NCBI RefSeq assembly: GCF_005049285.1
Contig: NZ_SOSC01000006.1
Location: 62,001-126,000 of the forward strand
DNA length: 64,000 nucleotides
Direction of reading: 5' to 3'
Origin: Halorientalis salina
Lineage (GTDB): Archaea; Halobacteriota; Halobacteria; Halobacteriales; Haloarculaceae
Shown: positions 1 through 8,275 of the stretch, piece by piece
Layout: each line of letters starts with the position of its first letter
How positions within the stretch are numbered: position 1 is the first letter of the stretch
The notes under the pieces: model-generated
Database searches by the model: none
What the model was told of the DNA's origin: nothing
What the model saw: only the letters and a program-made list of their open reading frames with translations
Translations under genes and position numbers: made by a program

Positions 1-1
1 G

Positions 2-1180
2 ACCATCGACCTCTCGCCGGGCCGGGTGCCGGTCTGGGACGACATCCAACCACCGAACATCGGTGGCGATCTGGACGCGGCGGCCGACTACGCCGACCGC
101 GTGATGACGGTCTGCTCGCGCCGCCAGGAGGAACTCCGGGGCAACGCGGAGCTAACCCCCGACGAGGTGGCCGAACGCGACCGCCTCACGGAGTTGATCT
201 CGGAGCTCCAGTGGTTCCTGGAGGACTACCGGGACACCGAGAGCGGGACGACGTGGGTCGTCGACCAGCCCGACGGCGAGGGCAGCGCCGTCACGGTCAA
301 GCCCATGGCCCCCGAGCGCTATCTCAAACACACCGTCTGGGACCGGGGCAACAAGTTCGCGCTGCTGTCGGCCACGATTCTGAACAAGGACGCTTTCTGT
401 GCCGGAGCCGGGCTCTCGCCCGACCGCGTGGCCCTGGTCGAGGTGCCCCACACGTTCCCCGTCGAGAACCGGCCGCTGTACGACGTGACCCAGGGGAAGA
501 TGACCTACGAGGACCGCGACGAGACCCTCCCCGCCATCGCCCGCACGCTCGTCCGGCTGATGCAAACCCACCCCGACGAGAAGGGGATCGTTCACTGTCA
601 CTCCTATGGAATACAGGAGCGGCTGGCCGACCAGCTCGCGGACCTCGGCGTCGAGAGTCGCGTCCGGTCCCACGACAGGGAGAACCGCGACGCCGTGCTT
701 TCGACCTGGAAGCGAAGCGACGGCAACGAGGTGTTCCTCTCGGTCAAGATGGAGGAGGCGCTGGACCTGGAGGGTGACCTGGCGCGCTGGCAGCTCCTGT
801 GTAAAGCGCCCTATCCCAACACCCGCGACTCGCGGGTGGCGCGTCGACTGGAAGAGGGCCAGTGGGGCTGGTACTACCGGGCGGCGCTGCGGACGGTCAT
901 CCAGGCCTGCGGGCGGGTGATCCGGGCCCCCGACGACTACGGGGCGACGTATCTGGGGGACTCCTCGCTCCTCGATCTCTTCGAGCGCGCGCGGACGGAC
1001 ATGCCCGACTGGTTCGCCGCGCAGGTCGACCGGATGACCGAACCGGACCTGCCGACGTTCGACCCGGCGGCCGCAGTCGGCGACGACGCTGGCGGGAGCA
1101 GTCGCTCCCGGTCCCGGTCGCGTCGGCGGTCGTCGGCCGGCGACGATTCCCACCCCCTGTCGGACGTCTGGGAGAGCTAG
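2..1180 (+). CDS. ATP-dependent DNA helicase, XPD/DinG (Rad3-like) family, C-terminal part
   Basis: The gene enters from outside the window: the frame is already open at base 2, and the GTG at 26 is probably not its start. About 392 residues are visible. They carry the second motor domain of a superfamily 2 helicase of the Rad3/XPD/DinG type: an LLSATIL motif III-like segment near bases 362-382, a GIVHCHS segment near 580-605 typical of motif IV, and QACGRVIR (motif VI, with the arginine finger) near 903-926. The family unwinds DNA 5' to 3' in repair; the Walker A and iron-sulfur parts would lie upstream. The C-terminus is an Arg/Ser-rich tail, unusual in an acidic proteome and possibly nucleic-acid binding. 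Its stop codon overlaps the 3' end of the opposing microprotein gene. The helicase family is sure; the exact subfamily is not. Confidence 0.9.
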   Translation, partial: TIDLSPGRVPVWDDIQPPNIGGDLDAAADYADRVMTVCSRRQEELRGNAELTPDEVAERDRLTELISELQWFLEDYRDTESGTTWVVDQPDGEGSAVTVKPMAPERYLKHTVWDRGNKFALLSATILNKDAFCAGAGLSPDRVALVEVPHTFPVENRPLYDVTQGKMTYEDRDETLPAIARTLVRLMQTHPDEKGIVHCHSYGIQERLADQLADLGVESRVRSHDRENRDAVLSTWKRSDGNEVFLSVKMEEALDLEGDLARWQLLCKAPYPNTRDSRVARRLEEGQWGWYYRAALRTVIQACGRVIRAPDDYGATYLGDSSLLDLFERARTDMPDWFAAQVDRMTEPDLPTFDPAAAVGDDAGGSSRSRSRSRRRSSAGDDSHPLSDVWES

Positions 1181-1263
1181 AAGGCCGAGACAGCCGCGTA
1201 CGCGATGGGCGAGAGGACCATCAGCAACACGAAGACGAGCGCGATGATCTGTTGGCGGTCCAT
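1177..1263 (-). CDS. 28-residue single-span membrane microprotein
   Basis: A short open frame starts at ATG 1263 and ends at TAG 1177. The product begins MDRQQIIALVF and continues as one hydrophobic helix (about residues 6-26) ending in AVSAF, so it should be a tiny membrane protein with a short charged N-terminus. A TATA-like box (GGCATAATTG on the minus strand, 1285-1294) lies about 26 nt upstream of the ATG, the spacing expected for a leaderless transcript. The stop codon overlaps that of the convergent helicase gene by 3 nt. I believe similar tiny proteins occur in other haloarchaea, from memory. No function can be assigned. The frame is too short for normal gene callers. Confidence 0.6.
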   Translation of the reverse strand: MDRQQIIALVFVLLMVLSPIAYAAVSAF

Positions 1264-1284
1264 ACTCGAACTCCTTCGTCCACT

Positions 1285-1294
1285 CAATTATGCC
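1285..1294 (-). promoter_or_regulatory. TATA-like box for the microprotein gene
   Basis: GGCATAATTG read on the minus strand, centred about 26 nt upstream of the ATG at 1263 in otherwise GC-rich DNA. The spacing fits a leaderless haloarchaeal promoter. Confidence 0.45.
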
Positions 1295-1325
1295 TTTCGA
1301 GCGGACAGCCCCATCGAGCGGCTGC

Positions 1326-2369
1326 TCACTCGATCCTGGCGTCGACGACGACGTGAGCGACGCCCTCGCTGTACCCCTTGACCCGGTGCCGGCCGACGAC
1401 CTCGACCGTTCGGCCGGCGTCGGCGGCGGCCGCTTCCAGGCGCTCGATGGGACGGTCGAACACCAGTCCCTCGGGCGTCGCCTCGTGCATGTGGAGGATG
1501 CCGCCGGGTTCGAGCGCGTCGAACGCGCTGTCGAGGTACTCGTGGGCCTCGTAATACCCCATCACGACGCGGTCGGCCTCGACCTCGCCGGCCACGTCCC
1601 GGCAGTCCGCCCGGTAGATGTCCACCCGGTCGTGGACGTCGTTGAGTTTCGCGTTCTCCAGTAAGTACCGGAACGCCGTCGGGTTGTGTTCGGTGGCGGT
1701 CACGCGGGCACCGGCTCGGGCCATCGGGAGCGTGAAGTAGCCCACCCCGGCGAACATGTCGAAGACGCGCTCGCCGTTCTCGATGGTTTCGCCCATCCGT
1801 GCGCGTTCAGCCTTGTTCCCCGGCGAGAACATGACTTCCGCGAGGTCGAGTGCGTACTTCGTCCCGTGTTCGGTGTGGACGGTTTCGGTATCGCCGCTGC
1901 CCGCCAGGACCTCGACGTCGGGTTCGCGGTGCTGGCCGTCGATGCCGCCTCTGGCGAGGACGGTGTCGGCGTTGGCGTGGAGTTCGAGCAACGCTTCTCC
2001 GACCTCGCCCGGTCGCGGGGCGTCGCCCACGTCCACGAGGACGACGGTGCCGATGACGGCCCACGACCCGGGCGCGCGATCCAGCTCGTCGTCGGTCCAG
2101 CCCCGCTCACGGAGGTGGTCCTCGAGCGTGCGCAGACGCGGCTGTGGTTCCTGCCGGACGACCTCCCGAACCTGGGTACGCTGTGGGGGCTCGGTCACGG
2201 GCAGGGCCACCGCGTCGGCTCCGAACGACCGGACGCTCCGGTCGTCGTCGTAGACGCCCTCGGCCTGCAACTCGGCGATCGCGGACTCGGACTCGGGCTT
2301 CGGGACGACGGCCGCGAGCGGTTGCTCGGCGGTATCCAGCGGATCGGAGCGAGGGTCGTCGTCAGGCAT
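1326..2369 (-). CDS. taw2: tRNA(Phe) wyosine-pathway methyltransferase-like enzyme, Taw2/Trm5 family
   Basis: A 347-residue Rossmann-fold protein. The S-adenosylmethionine site is visible as FDMFAGVGYF (residues 203-212), followed by TEHNP (226-230) and by MGYYEAHEYL (270-279). The position where Trm5 proteins carry a catalytic N-L/P-P motif has MGYY instead, which favours Taw2 (the TYW2-type aminocarboxypropyl transferase that modifies 4-demethylwyosine at position 37 of tRNA-Phe) over Trm5. The N-terminal 180 residues fit the family-specific extension. The start overlaps the stop of the upstream nmd3-like gene by 8 nt, so the two are translationally coupled. Confidence is high for the family and moderate for Taw2 rather than Trm5. 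Confidence 0.82.
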   Translation of the reverse strand: MPDDDPRSDPLDTAEQPLAAVVPKPESESAIAELQAEGVYDDDRSVRSFGADAVALPVTEPPQRTQVREVVRQEPQPRLRTLEDHLRERGWTDDELDRAPGSWAVIGTVVLVDVGDAPRPGEVGEALLELHANADTVLARGGIDGQHREPDVEVLAGSGDTETVHTEHGTKYALDLAEVMFSPGNKAERARMGETIENGERVFDMFAGVGYFTLPMARAGARVTATEHNPTAFRYLLENAKLNDVHDRVDIYRADCRDVAGEVEADRVVMGYYEAHEYLDSAFDALEPGGILHMHEATPEGLVFDRPIERLEAAAADAGRTVEVVGRHRVKGYSEGVAHVVVDARIE

Positions 2370-3498
2370 CCTCAGTCCCGGCCGGCTCGTCGGTCTCGGG
2401 CAGGACGTGCAGTCCCGCGCGGCTCTTGAGGACGGGCACGGTGTCGGCGTCGGGGTCCATGTAGTCGGGTCGAGCGATCGTCTTGGCCTCGTAGGTCTCG
2501 GGGTCGAGGACCTGGACCGCCCGCTCGTCCTCGACGGTGACGAGCGTCGTCTCCTCGCCGTCCTCGCGGGTGCCCAGGCGGCGGGCCTCGGGGGCGTTCC
2601 CCACCTCGTGGGCGGCCTCGTAGTCCTCGCCGGTGGTGAGTCTGGTTCCCTTGAGGTTGCCCCGAACGCTCCGGACGAGGACCGGCCCCTCGTCGTCGTC
2701 CTCGGGGTCGATGATCTCGCCCTGCCGGTAGCGCGGGAGTCGGACGGCGAAGGTGACGCGGTAGACTTCGTTGCCGTCCTCGTCCTCGGTGACGAGCGTC
2801 TCGGCGCTGGAGAACGATCCCCCGTAGGCCTGGACGATCCGCTGGGCGACCTTCTTGCCGATCTTGTTGGTCGAGACCTTCATGTTCAGCCCCTCGTCGG
2901 TCTCGCTGGTCTCCGTGACGAAGGCGTTGCGGTCACCCGTCGCCTCCATCTCCTCGACGACCTCGGTGGCGATCTCCTCGGCCCCTTCGATCTCCGCGTC
3001 GGTGGGCGTCCGCTCGTCGGCGCGGACCTGGACGATGCTGGCGTAGTAGTCCCCGGCGATGCGGCCACAGCGGTTACAGGTCTGTTTGGCGATCTTGACG
3101 GGGACGACGACCTCCTCGGTGACGCCGGCACCGCGGACGACGCCGGTGAACTGGCAGTGCATCCGGATGGTCGTCTCGTCGACCTGTTCGGGCATCACCT
3201 GCCAGTCGACATCCTCGGCGTCCATGTGGATCCCCAGGGCCTCGCTGACCTCCTCGACGGCGATGTCGGTGTAGTCCCGTGCCCCCACGTCGACCCAGCG
3301 GTTGCCGCGATGGACGGCCCCGCAGCGCGAACAGGTGCGCACCTCGATGCGCTCGGGAGCGTCCACGAGGTCGAACTCCTCGAAGTAACAGTCGTTACAG
3401 AGCACGCGGTCGGGGTCCCGGGGCTCTCCGGGCCCCGGTTCCGGCCGCGCGGCCACGGCGTCCCCACACCGCGGACAGAACTCGCGTGATTCGGTCAT
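2362..3498 (-). CDS. NMD3-family ribosomal export/assembly protein homologue
   Basis: 378 residues from ATG 3498. I chose this start rather than an upstream in-frame ATG at 3588 because CPRCGD then falls at the very N-terminus, as in the family. Several zinc-binding pairs follow in the N-terminal 160 residues (CNDC, CSRC, CNRC), the hallmark of archaeal NMD3 homologues; the C-terminal half is acidic with beta-rich segments. In eukaryotes NMD3 is a 60S export adaptor. The archaeal protein presumably binds the large ribosomal subunit, but its role is not established. It is co-transcribed with taw2 downstream (8-nt overlap), linking two translation-related genes. Confidence 0.85.
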   Translation of the reverse strand: MTESREFCPRCGDAVAARPEPGPGEPRDPDRVLCNDCYFEEFDLVDAPERIEVRTCSRCGAVHRGNRWVDVGARDYTDIAVEEVSEALGIHMDAEDVDWQVMPEQVDETTIRMHCQFTGVVRGAGVTEEVVVPVKIAKQTCNRCGRIAGDYYASIVQVRADERTPTDAEIEGAEEIATEVVEEMEATGDRNAFVTETSETDEGLNMKVSTNKIGKKVAQRIVQAYGGSFSSAETLVTEDEDGNEVYRVTFAVRLPRYRQGEIIDPEDDDEGPVLVRSVRGNLKGTRLTTGEDYEAAHEVGNAPEARRLGTREDGEETTLVTVEDERAVQVLDPETYEAKTIARPDYMDPDADTVPVLKSRAGLHVLPETDEPAGTEDA

Positions 3499-3629
3499 TG
3501 GGCCACGATAGACCGCTGTCGCGGTTAAATGGCGCGTTCCGCGACAGGTGGCGTCCCACCGCCGACACTCCGCGCTAAAAGATAGCATGCACCAAGAACT
3601 ATTGTGCCGGACGGCGTGGTACGACCGCT

Positions 3630-4667
3630 ATGCGCGCCGCACGACTCCACGAGTTCACCGACGACATGAGTGAGGCGCTGTCCATCGACGAGATCGACCG
3701 GCCGGAGGTCACGCGGTCGGACGAGATCGTCGTCGAGATCGAGGGAGCGGGGTGGTGTCAGACGGACAACCACATCGTCGAGGGCATGTGGCAGGAGTAC
3801 GCGCCGATCGACCTCCCGCAGACGCTCGGGCACGAGAACGCCGGGACCGTCGCGGACGTCGGCTCGGAAGTCACGGTCGTCGAGGAAGGCGACCAGGTGC
3901 TCTGTCACCCGGTGATGACCTGCGGGACGTGCCGGTCCTGTCGGCTTGGCGAAGACATGTACTGCGACGAACTGTCGTTCCCGGGGCTGACGACCGAGGG
4001 CGGGTTCGCGGAGTACCTCCTGACCAACGAGCGGGCGGTCGTCCCGCTGGAGGGCGTCGATCCGGTCGACATCGCACCGCACGCCGACGCCGGCATCACG
4101 GCCTACCACGCGGCCAAGAAGGCCGTCGAGGAACTCGTCCCGGGCGACTACGCGGTCCTGGTCGGCATCGGCGGCCTCGGACACATCGGCCTGCAGGCCG
4201 TCGACTCGATGAGCGCGGCACGGACTATCGCCGTCGACGTCAAGGACGAGGCGCTCTCGCTGGCCGAAGACCTGGGTGCCGACTACACGATCAACCCGAC
4301 CGAGGAGGACGTGCCCGAGGTCGTCGACGATATCACCGACGGCGTGGGTGCCACCCAGACGCTGGACTTCGTCGGGAGCGACGAGACGACCGGGATGGGG
4401 CCGGACCTGCTGGCGGCGGGCGGCGACCACCACGTCGTCGGCTACGGCGGGCACGTCCACGAGCCCTCCCAGACGCTGGTCGACGGCGAGATGAGTTTCC
4501 GCGGGACGCTCGTCGGCGAGTACACCGAACTGCAGGAACTCGTTTCGCTGGTCGAGCAGGGCGAGATGCACCTCGAAACCAGCGAGTACGACCTCTCGGA
4601 GATCAACACGGTCGCAGAGCGGCTGGAACACCGGGAGATCGAGGGGCGAGCGGTCATCGTACCCTGA
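3630..4667 (+). CDS. Zinc-dependent alcohol dehydrogenase, MDR superfamily
   Basis: 345 residues with a complete medium-chain dehydrogenase layout. The catalytic-zinc ligands are C43 (in GWCQTDNH) and H68-E69 (in LGHEN). A four-cysteine structural-zinc lobe is intact at C98, C101, C104 and C112. The cofactor domain has GIGGLGHIG near residues 174-182. The family oxidises alcohols or reduces aldehydes with NAD(P). The substrate cannot be read from sequence; residues lining the pocket are not diagnostic by eye. The gene stands alone between nmd3 (divergent) and htpX. A perfect CCGGCG-AG-CGCCGG inverted repeat directly follows the stop. Confidence 0.9.
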   Translation: MRAARLHEFTDDMSEALSIDEIDRPEVTRSDEIVVEIEGAGWCQTDNHIVEGMWQEYAPIDLPQTLGHENAGTVADVGSEVTVVEEGDQVLCHPVMTCGTCRSCRLGEDMYCDELSFPGLTTEGGFAEYLLTNERAVVPLEGVDPVDIAPHADAGITAYHAAKKAVEELVPGDYAVLVGIGGLGHIGLQAVDSMSAARTIAVDVKDEALSLAEDLGADYTINPTEEDVPEVVDDITDGVGATQTLDFVGSDETTGMGPDLLAAGGDHHVVGYGGHVHEPSQTLVDGEMSFRGTLVGEYTELQELVSLVEQGEMHLETSEYDLSEINTVAERLEHREIEGRAVIVP

Positions 4668-4681
4668 CCGGCGAGCGCCGG
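4668..4681 (+). terminator. Short GC hairpin directly after the dehydrogenase stop
   Basis: CCGGCG, AG, CGCCGG: a 6-bp perfect stem starting one base after the TGA. No T-run follows, so a role in termination is only a guess; mRNA-end stabilisation is equally possible. Confidence 0.3.
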
Positions 4682-4692
4682 CAGTCGGCAGT

Positions 4693-4706
4693 GTTCGCCG
4701 GCGAAC
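4693..4706. promoter_or_regulatory. 14-bp perfect palindrome upstream of htpX
   Basis: GTTCGCCGGCGAAC is perfectly self-complementary. It ends 14 nt before the TATA-like box of htpX, the position where an archaeal activator or repressor dimer could act. It could be chance in GC-rich DNA. Confidence 0.4.
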
Positions 4707-4720
4707 TGGCCGACCGCGCC

Positions 4721-4728
4721 CTTAATTG
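4721..4728 (+). promoter_or_regulatory. TATA-like box for htpX
   Basis: CTTAATTG, 30 nt upstream of the ATG at 4751, is the only AT-rich octamer in the interval. The spacing supports the 4751 start over the GTG at 4742. Confidence 0.5.
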
Positions 4729-4750
4729 ACACCGTCACGTAGTGTCGAGC

Positions 4751-5626
4751 ATGCAGTGGCAAGCGGACTGGGGCCTGCGGGCGCGTATGGGGATTACCAT
4801 GTTCCTGCTCGCCGCCCTTTATCTCCTCTTCATCGGCGTGCTGGCGCTGTACTTCGATAGCCTCCTGCTCATCGTCGTCGTGATGGGGCTGTTCTCGCTG
4901 GGCCAGTTCTTCTTCAGCGACAAACTCGCACTCAGGAGCATGGGCGCGAGGGAGGTCAGCGAGCAGGAGTACCCCGACCTCCACCGGACGGTCGGCCGAC
5001 TGGCCCAGCAGGCCGACCTCCCCAAGCCGACGATCGCCGTCGCGGACACGAGCGTGCCCAACGCCTTCGCTGCCGGCCGCTCCCAGGAGAACGCGACCGT
5101 CGCCGTGACCGAGGGGATCCTGGACACCCTCGACCGGGAGGAACTGGAAGGCGTGCTCGCCCACGAACTCGCCCACGTCAAGAACCGGGACGTGATGGTG
5201 ATGACCATCGCCTCCTTCCTCTCGACGATCGCCTTCCTCATCGTCCGGTGGGGGTGGCTGTTCGGGGGCGGCCGCAACCGACGCGGCGGCGGTGGCGTCG
5301 TCGTCGCCATCGTCGTCTCGCTCGTGGTGTGGGTGCTCTCCTTTCTCCTCATCCGGGCGCTCAGCCGGTACCGCGAGTTCGCGGCCGACCGCGGCGGCGC
5401 GCTCATCACCGGCCGCCCCTCGGCGCTGGCCTCGGCGCTCATGAAGATCGACGGGCGGATGGACAAGGTACCGACAGAAGACCTCCGCCAGCAGGCCGAG
5501 ATGAACGCGTTCTTCATCATCCCGATCAAGAGCGGGTTCATCGGGAAGATCGCCCGAACGCACCCTTCGACGGAGAAACGGATCGAACGACTGCGGGAGA
5601 TGGAACGCGAACTGGAGCAGTTCTGA
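4751..5626 (+). CDS. htpX: HtpX-type membrane zinc metalloprotease (M48B)
   Basis: 291 residues from ATG 4751 (MQWQADWG is the usual haloarchaeal N-terminus). Two membrane spans lie at about residues 13-32 and 37-54. The zinc-protease motif HELAH (H138, E139, H142) and the third ligand in the YREFAADRGG segment follow, with two more hydrophobic stretches between them, the second interrupted by a GGGRNRRGGGG loop. HtpX degrades damaged membrane proteins at the cytoplasmic face and is part of envelope stress responses. The DUF2270 and PspAB genes downstream on the same strand support a membrane-quality-control module. The palindrome at 4693-4706 may be its operator. Confidence 0.93.
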   Translation: MQWQADWGLRARMGITMFLLAALYLLFIGVLALYFDSLLLIVVVMGLFSLGQFFFSDKLALRSMGAREVSEQEYPDLHRTVGRLAQQADLPKPTIAVADTSVPNAFAAGRSQENATVAVTEGILDTLDREELEGVLAHELAHVKNRDVMVMTIASFLSTIAFLIVRWGWLFGGGRNRRGGGGVVVAIVVSLVVWVLSFLLIRALSRYREFAADRGGALITGRPSALASALMKIDGRMDKVPTEDLRQQAEMNAFFIIPIKSGFIGKIARTHPSTEKRIERLREMERELEQF

Positions 5627-5682
5627 GGGGACGGCCCCGTCGCAGACGGCGGTCGATGCACTTGCCAGCAGAAGGGACAGTT

Positions 5683-5698
5683 GGATCGGTACCGATCC
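5683..5698. promoter_or_regulatory. 16-bp perfect palindrome upstream of the DUF2270 gene
   Basis: GGATCGGTACCGATCC is perfectly self-complementary and ends 7 nt before the ATG at 5706. It could be an operator overlapping the transcription start, or it could hide the start in a hairpin. About one such palindrome is expected by chance in 64 kb of random sequence, so position is the main argument. Confidence 0.4.
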
Positions 5699-5705
5699 CC
5701 ACAGT

Positions 5706-6416
5706 ATGGGCGACGACACTGACGACTCCGGTCTCACCGACATCGGCGAGCGGATCAGCGGCGACGTCGACAGCGCCACGTCGCTGCTGGGCCACTACTA
5801 CCGCGGCGAGCTGGATCGGATGAACACCGAACAGACCAGGATGGACAAGACGACCAACTGGGCGATCACGATCATGGCCGCGATACTCGCGTACGTGTTT
5901 TCGAGCGGCACCCGACCGCACTACATCCTCCTCGTCGGTATCCTGACGCTGGAGATGCTTCACGTCGCGGAAACCCGGCGGTACAGGTCGTACGACACCT
6001 GGCGGTCCCGGGTCCGCCTCGTCGAGGAGGACCTGTTCGCGCCGCTCCTGGACCCGGAACCCGGGGTCACCCACGAGAACTGGCGGCAGGAACTCGGCAA
6101 CGACCTGCGGAACCCGGCGCTGAAGATGCCGTTCGTCGAAGCGTACTCGCGTCGGCTCCGGCGCATCTACCTCCCGCTGTACCTCATCCTGCTCGCCGCC
6201 TGGACCGCCCAGATCCTCGTGATTTCGCCCGGTGGCGGGCCGCTCGATGCCGCCGCGATCCTCGACATCCCCGGCTGGATCGTCATCGGAGCGGTCACGA
6301 CGTTTACGGCCGTCGTCCTCGCGGTCGCGTTCTGGCCGCGAAAGCGACAGGCAAAGGGGGAACTCAACGAGAAACAGAAAGAGGGCGACTGGAAGGGCGA
6401 CGAGGTCGATCAGTAG
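5706..6416 (+). CDS. DUF2270 family membrane protein
   Basis: 236 residues resembling the haloarchaeal/bacterial DUF2270 family. An N-terminal soluble stretch carries LLGHYYRGELDRMN, then two close membrane spans (about 54-70 and 76-92), a cytoplasmic or external middle region containing RYRSYDTWRSRVRLVEED, and two further spans (about 158-178 and 193-216). No catalytic motif is visible and no function is known. It sits between htpX and pspAB on the same strand with gaps of 79 and 46 nt, which suggests a role in the same membrane-stress module (inference). Confidence 0.75.
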   Translation: MGDDTDDSGLTDIGERISGDVDSATSLLGHYYRGELDRMNTEQTRMDKTTNWAITIMAAILAYVFSSGTRPHYILLVGILTLEMLHVAETRRYRSYDTWRSRVRLVEEDLFAPLLDPEPGVTHENWRQELGNDLRNPALKMPFVEAYSRRLRRIYLPLYLILLAAWTAQILVISPGGGPLDAAAILDIPGWIVIGAVTTFTAVVLAVAFWPRKRQAKGELNEKQKEGDWKGDEVDQ

Positions 6417-6462
6417 CGCCCGCTTCACAGGTTGTTTCTACGCGCGTCACGTCCGTCGGGAC

Positions 6463-7116
6463 ATGGGACTGCTCGACGGCATCAAGTCCGTCCTCGGACT
6501 CAGGGCCGAAGCCGACGCGACGCGGGACGCCGACCCCGAGGACCTCTTCGGGATGAGCACGGCATACGTGACGATGGAGGCGGACCTGGGCTACGCGCCG
6601 GCCGGCGAGGCCGCCCTCTGTTTCTCCGCGGTCGACAGCACCGACTTCGAGGACGCCGTCGCCGACGTCGAGGCCATTCTCGAAGCCGGCGAGGTCGAAA
6701 CCGGCACGCAGGCCCGATTCCGGCGGGACGACCACGGCTACGACTGGGTGGTCCTGGAAGACGACGACGTCGAGGACCTCGTGACGAGCGTTCACTTCGC
6801 CGCCGACACGCTCGTCGAAACCGGCTTTGGCTCGCGGTTGCTCGCGGCGCTCTTTGCCTTCGAGAAGCGCGATGGCCCGGAGGGACATCGAAACCGAGGC
6901 GACGACGCCGCCAAGGACAGTCACCCGGTGTACTGGGTGTACTCGTTCCGCCGCGGGGCGTACTACCCGTTCGCGCCCGCGGGCGACCACGAGCGCGACA
7001 GCAGCACGGAGTTCAAACTCCAGAGCGTCCTCGACGGCGAACTCGACGTGGAAGCCGACACGGAGTACTGGTACCCGCTCTGGCCGGACAGCCCCGGACG
7101 CCATCCCTGGGAATAG
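6463..7116 (+). CDS. PspA-associated protein PspAB-like
   Basis: 217 residues starting MGLLDGIKSVLGL at ATG 6463; in-frame sequence upstream is shadow. The N-terminal amphipathic segment, an alpha/beta body and the C-terminal TEYWYPLWPDSPGRHPWE-type tail match my memory of the PspAB family. That family is linked by genome context to the PspA phage-shock system and to HtpX proteases in Actinobacteria and haloarchaea. No PspA/Vipp1 gene is present in this window. The protein is predicted soluble and acidic. Its biochemical role is unknown. Confidence rests on the family resemblance plus the htpX neighbourhood. Confidence 0.7.
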   Translation: MGLLDGIKSVLGLRAEADATRDADPEDLFGMSTAYVTMEADLGYAPAGEAALCFSAVDSTDFEDAVADVEAILEAGEVETGTQARFRRDDHGYDWVVLEDDDVEDLVTSVHFAADTLVETGFGSRLLAALFAFEKRDGPEGHRNRGDDAAKDSHPVYWVYSFRRGAYYPFAPAGDHERDSSTEFKLQSVLDGELDVEADTEYWYPLWPDSPGRHPWE

Positions 7117-7194
7117 TACCTAAAGCTTCGGATACGTCTCGAATCAGCCACCGCTGTGTCCCACAGTTTCACTTTCACTACGCTGTTAACGAGG

Positions 7195-7203
7195 CTTTAT
7201 GTG
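7195..7203 (+). promoter_or_regulatory. TATA box of radA
   Basis: CTTTATGTG preceded by the purine-rich AACGAGG (BRE-like), centred 27 nt upstream of the radA ATG at 7226. The spacing implies a leaderless radA mRNA. Confidence 0.6.
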
Positions 7204-7225
7204 ATAGGGGGGAGAAGCCGGAAGT

Positions 7226-8275
7226 ATGGCAGCAAGCGAAAACCTAGAGGACCTGCCGGGCGTCGGTCCGGCGACAGCGGAGAAGTTAGAGGAAAACGGG
7301 TTCGACTCCTATCAGGGCATCGCGGTCGCGAGCCCCGGGGAGCTCTCGAACACGGCGGACATCGGCGAGTCGAGCGCCTCCGACATCATCCAGGCCGCCC
7401 GCGAGGCCGCCGACATCGGCGGGTTCGAGTCGGGTGCACAGGTCCTGGAACGGCGCGAGCAGATCGGCAAGCTCACCTGGGGCGTCGACGAGGTCGACGA
7501 ACTGCTCGGCGGCGGCGTCGAGACCCAGTCCATCACCGAGGTGTACGGCGAGTTCGGGGCCGGGAAGTCCCAGGTCACCCACCAGCTGGCCGTCAACGTC
7601 CAGCTCCCGAAGGAACACGGCGGCCTCGAGGGCAGCGCCATCTTCGTCGACAGCGAGGACACGTTCCGCCCCGAGCGGATCGACCAGATGGTCCGGGGCC
7701 ACGACGACGAGGTCCTGGCCGCCGCGATGGAGCTCCACGGACTCGTCGGCGAGGACGAGGAGGCCGACCCCACCGACGAGGGCCTGCTGGAGGACCTCGT
7801 CGAGGTCATGCTCGACAACATCCACGTCGCGAAGGCCTTCAACTCCAACCACCAGATCCTGCTGGCCGAGAAGGCCAAGGAACTCGCCAGCGAGAGCCAG
7901 GACGACGAGTTCCCCGTTCGCCTGCTCGCGGTCGACTCCCTCACTGCGCACTTCCGCGCCGAGTACGTCGGCCGTGGCGAACTCGCCGAGCGCCAGCAGA
8001 AACTCAACAAACACCTCCACGACCTGATGCGCGTCGGCGACCTCAACAACACGGCCGTCGTCGTCACCAACCAGGTCGCCTCGAACCCCGATTCCTTCTT
8101 CGGGGACCCTACCCAGCCCATCGGCGGGAACATCCTGGGCCACACCTCCACGTTCCGCATCTACCTCCGCAAATCCAAGGGGAACAAGCGCATCGTCAAG
8201 CTCGTCGACGCGCCGAACCTCCCCGACGGCGAGGGCGTCATGCGCGTCGAGGAAGGCGGCCTCATGAACGAATAG
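7226..8275 (+). CDS. radA: DNA repair and recombination protein RadA
   Basis: 349 residues, the usual length without an intein. The N-terminal helix-hairpin-helix domain has [12 protein letters not shown] (10-21). The ATPase core has Walker A GEFGAGKS (108-115), the polymerisation/ATP-cap segment [12 protein letters not shown], Walker B LLAVDS near 230, and an L2-type region ending in TNQVASNPD. RadA is the archaeal Rad51/RecA homologue that forms filaments on single-stranded DNA for strand exchange. The gene is monocistronic, with its own TATA box and a structured element beginning directly after the stop, whose T6 run on the coding strand probably ends transcription. Confidence 0.98.
   Translation: MAASENLEDLPGVGPATAEKLEENGFDSYQGIAVASPGELSNTADIGESSASDIIQAAREAADIGGFESGAQVLERREQIGKLTWGVDEVDELLGGGVETQSITEVYGEFGAGKSQVTHQLAVNVQLPKEHGGLEGSAIFVDSEDTFRPERIDQMVRGHDDEVLAAAMELHGLVGEDEEADPTDEGLLEDLVEVMLDNIHVAKAFNSNHQILLAEKAKELASESQDDEFPVRLLAVDSLTAHFRAEYVGRGELAERQQKLNKHLHDLMRVGDLNNTAVVVTNQVASNPDSFFGDPTQPIGGNILGHTSTFRIYLRKSKGNKRIVKLVDAPNLPDGEGVMRVEEGGLMNE

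Noticed and set aside
3499-3588. Longer NMD3-like N-terminus starting at 3588
   Set aside because: The extra 30 residues are basic and lack family features; the CPRCG site belongs at the N-terminus.
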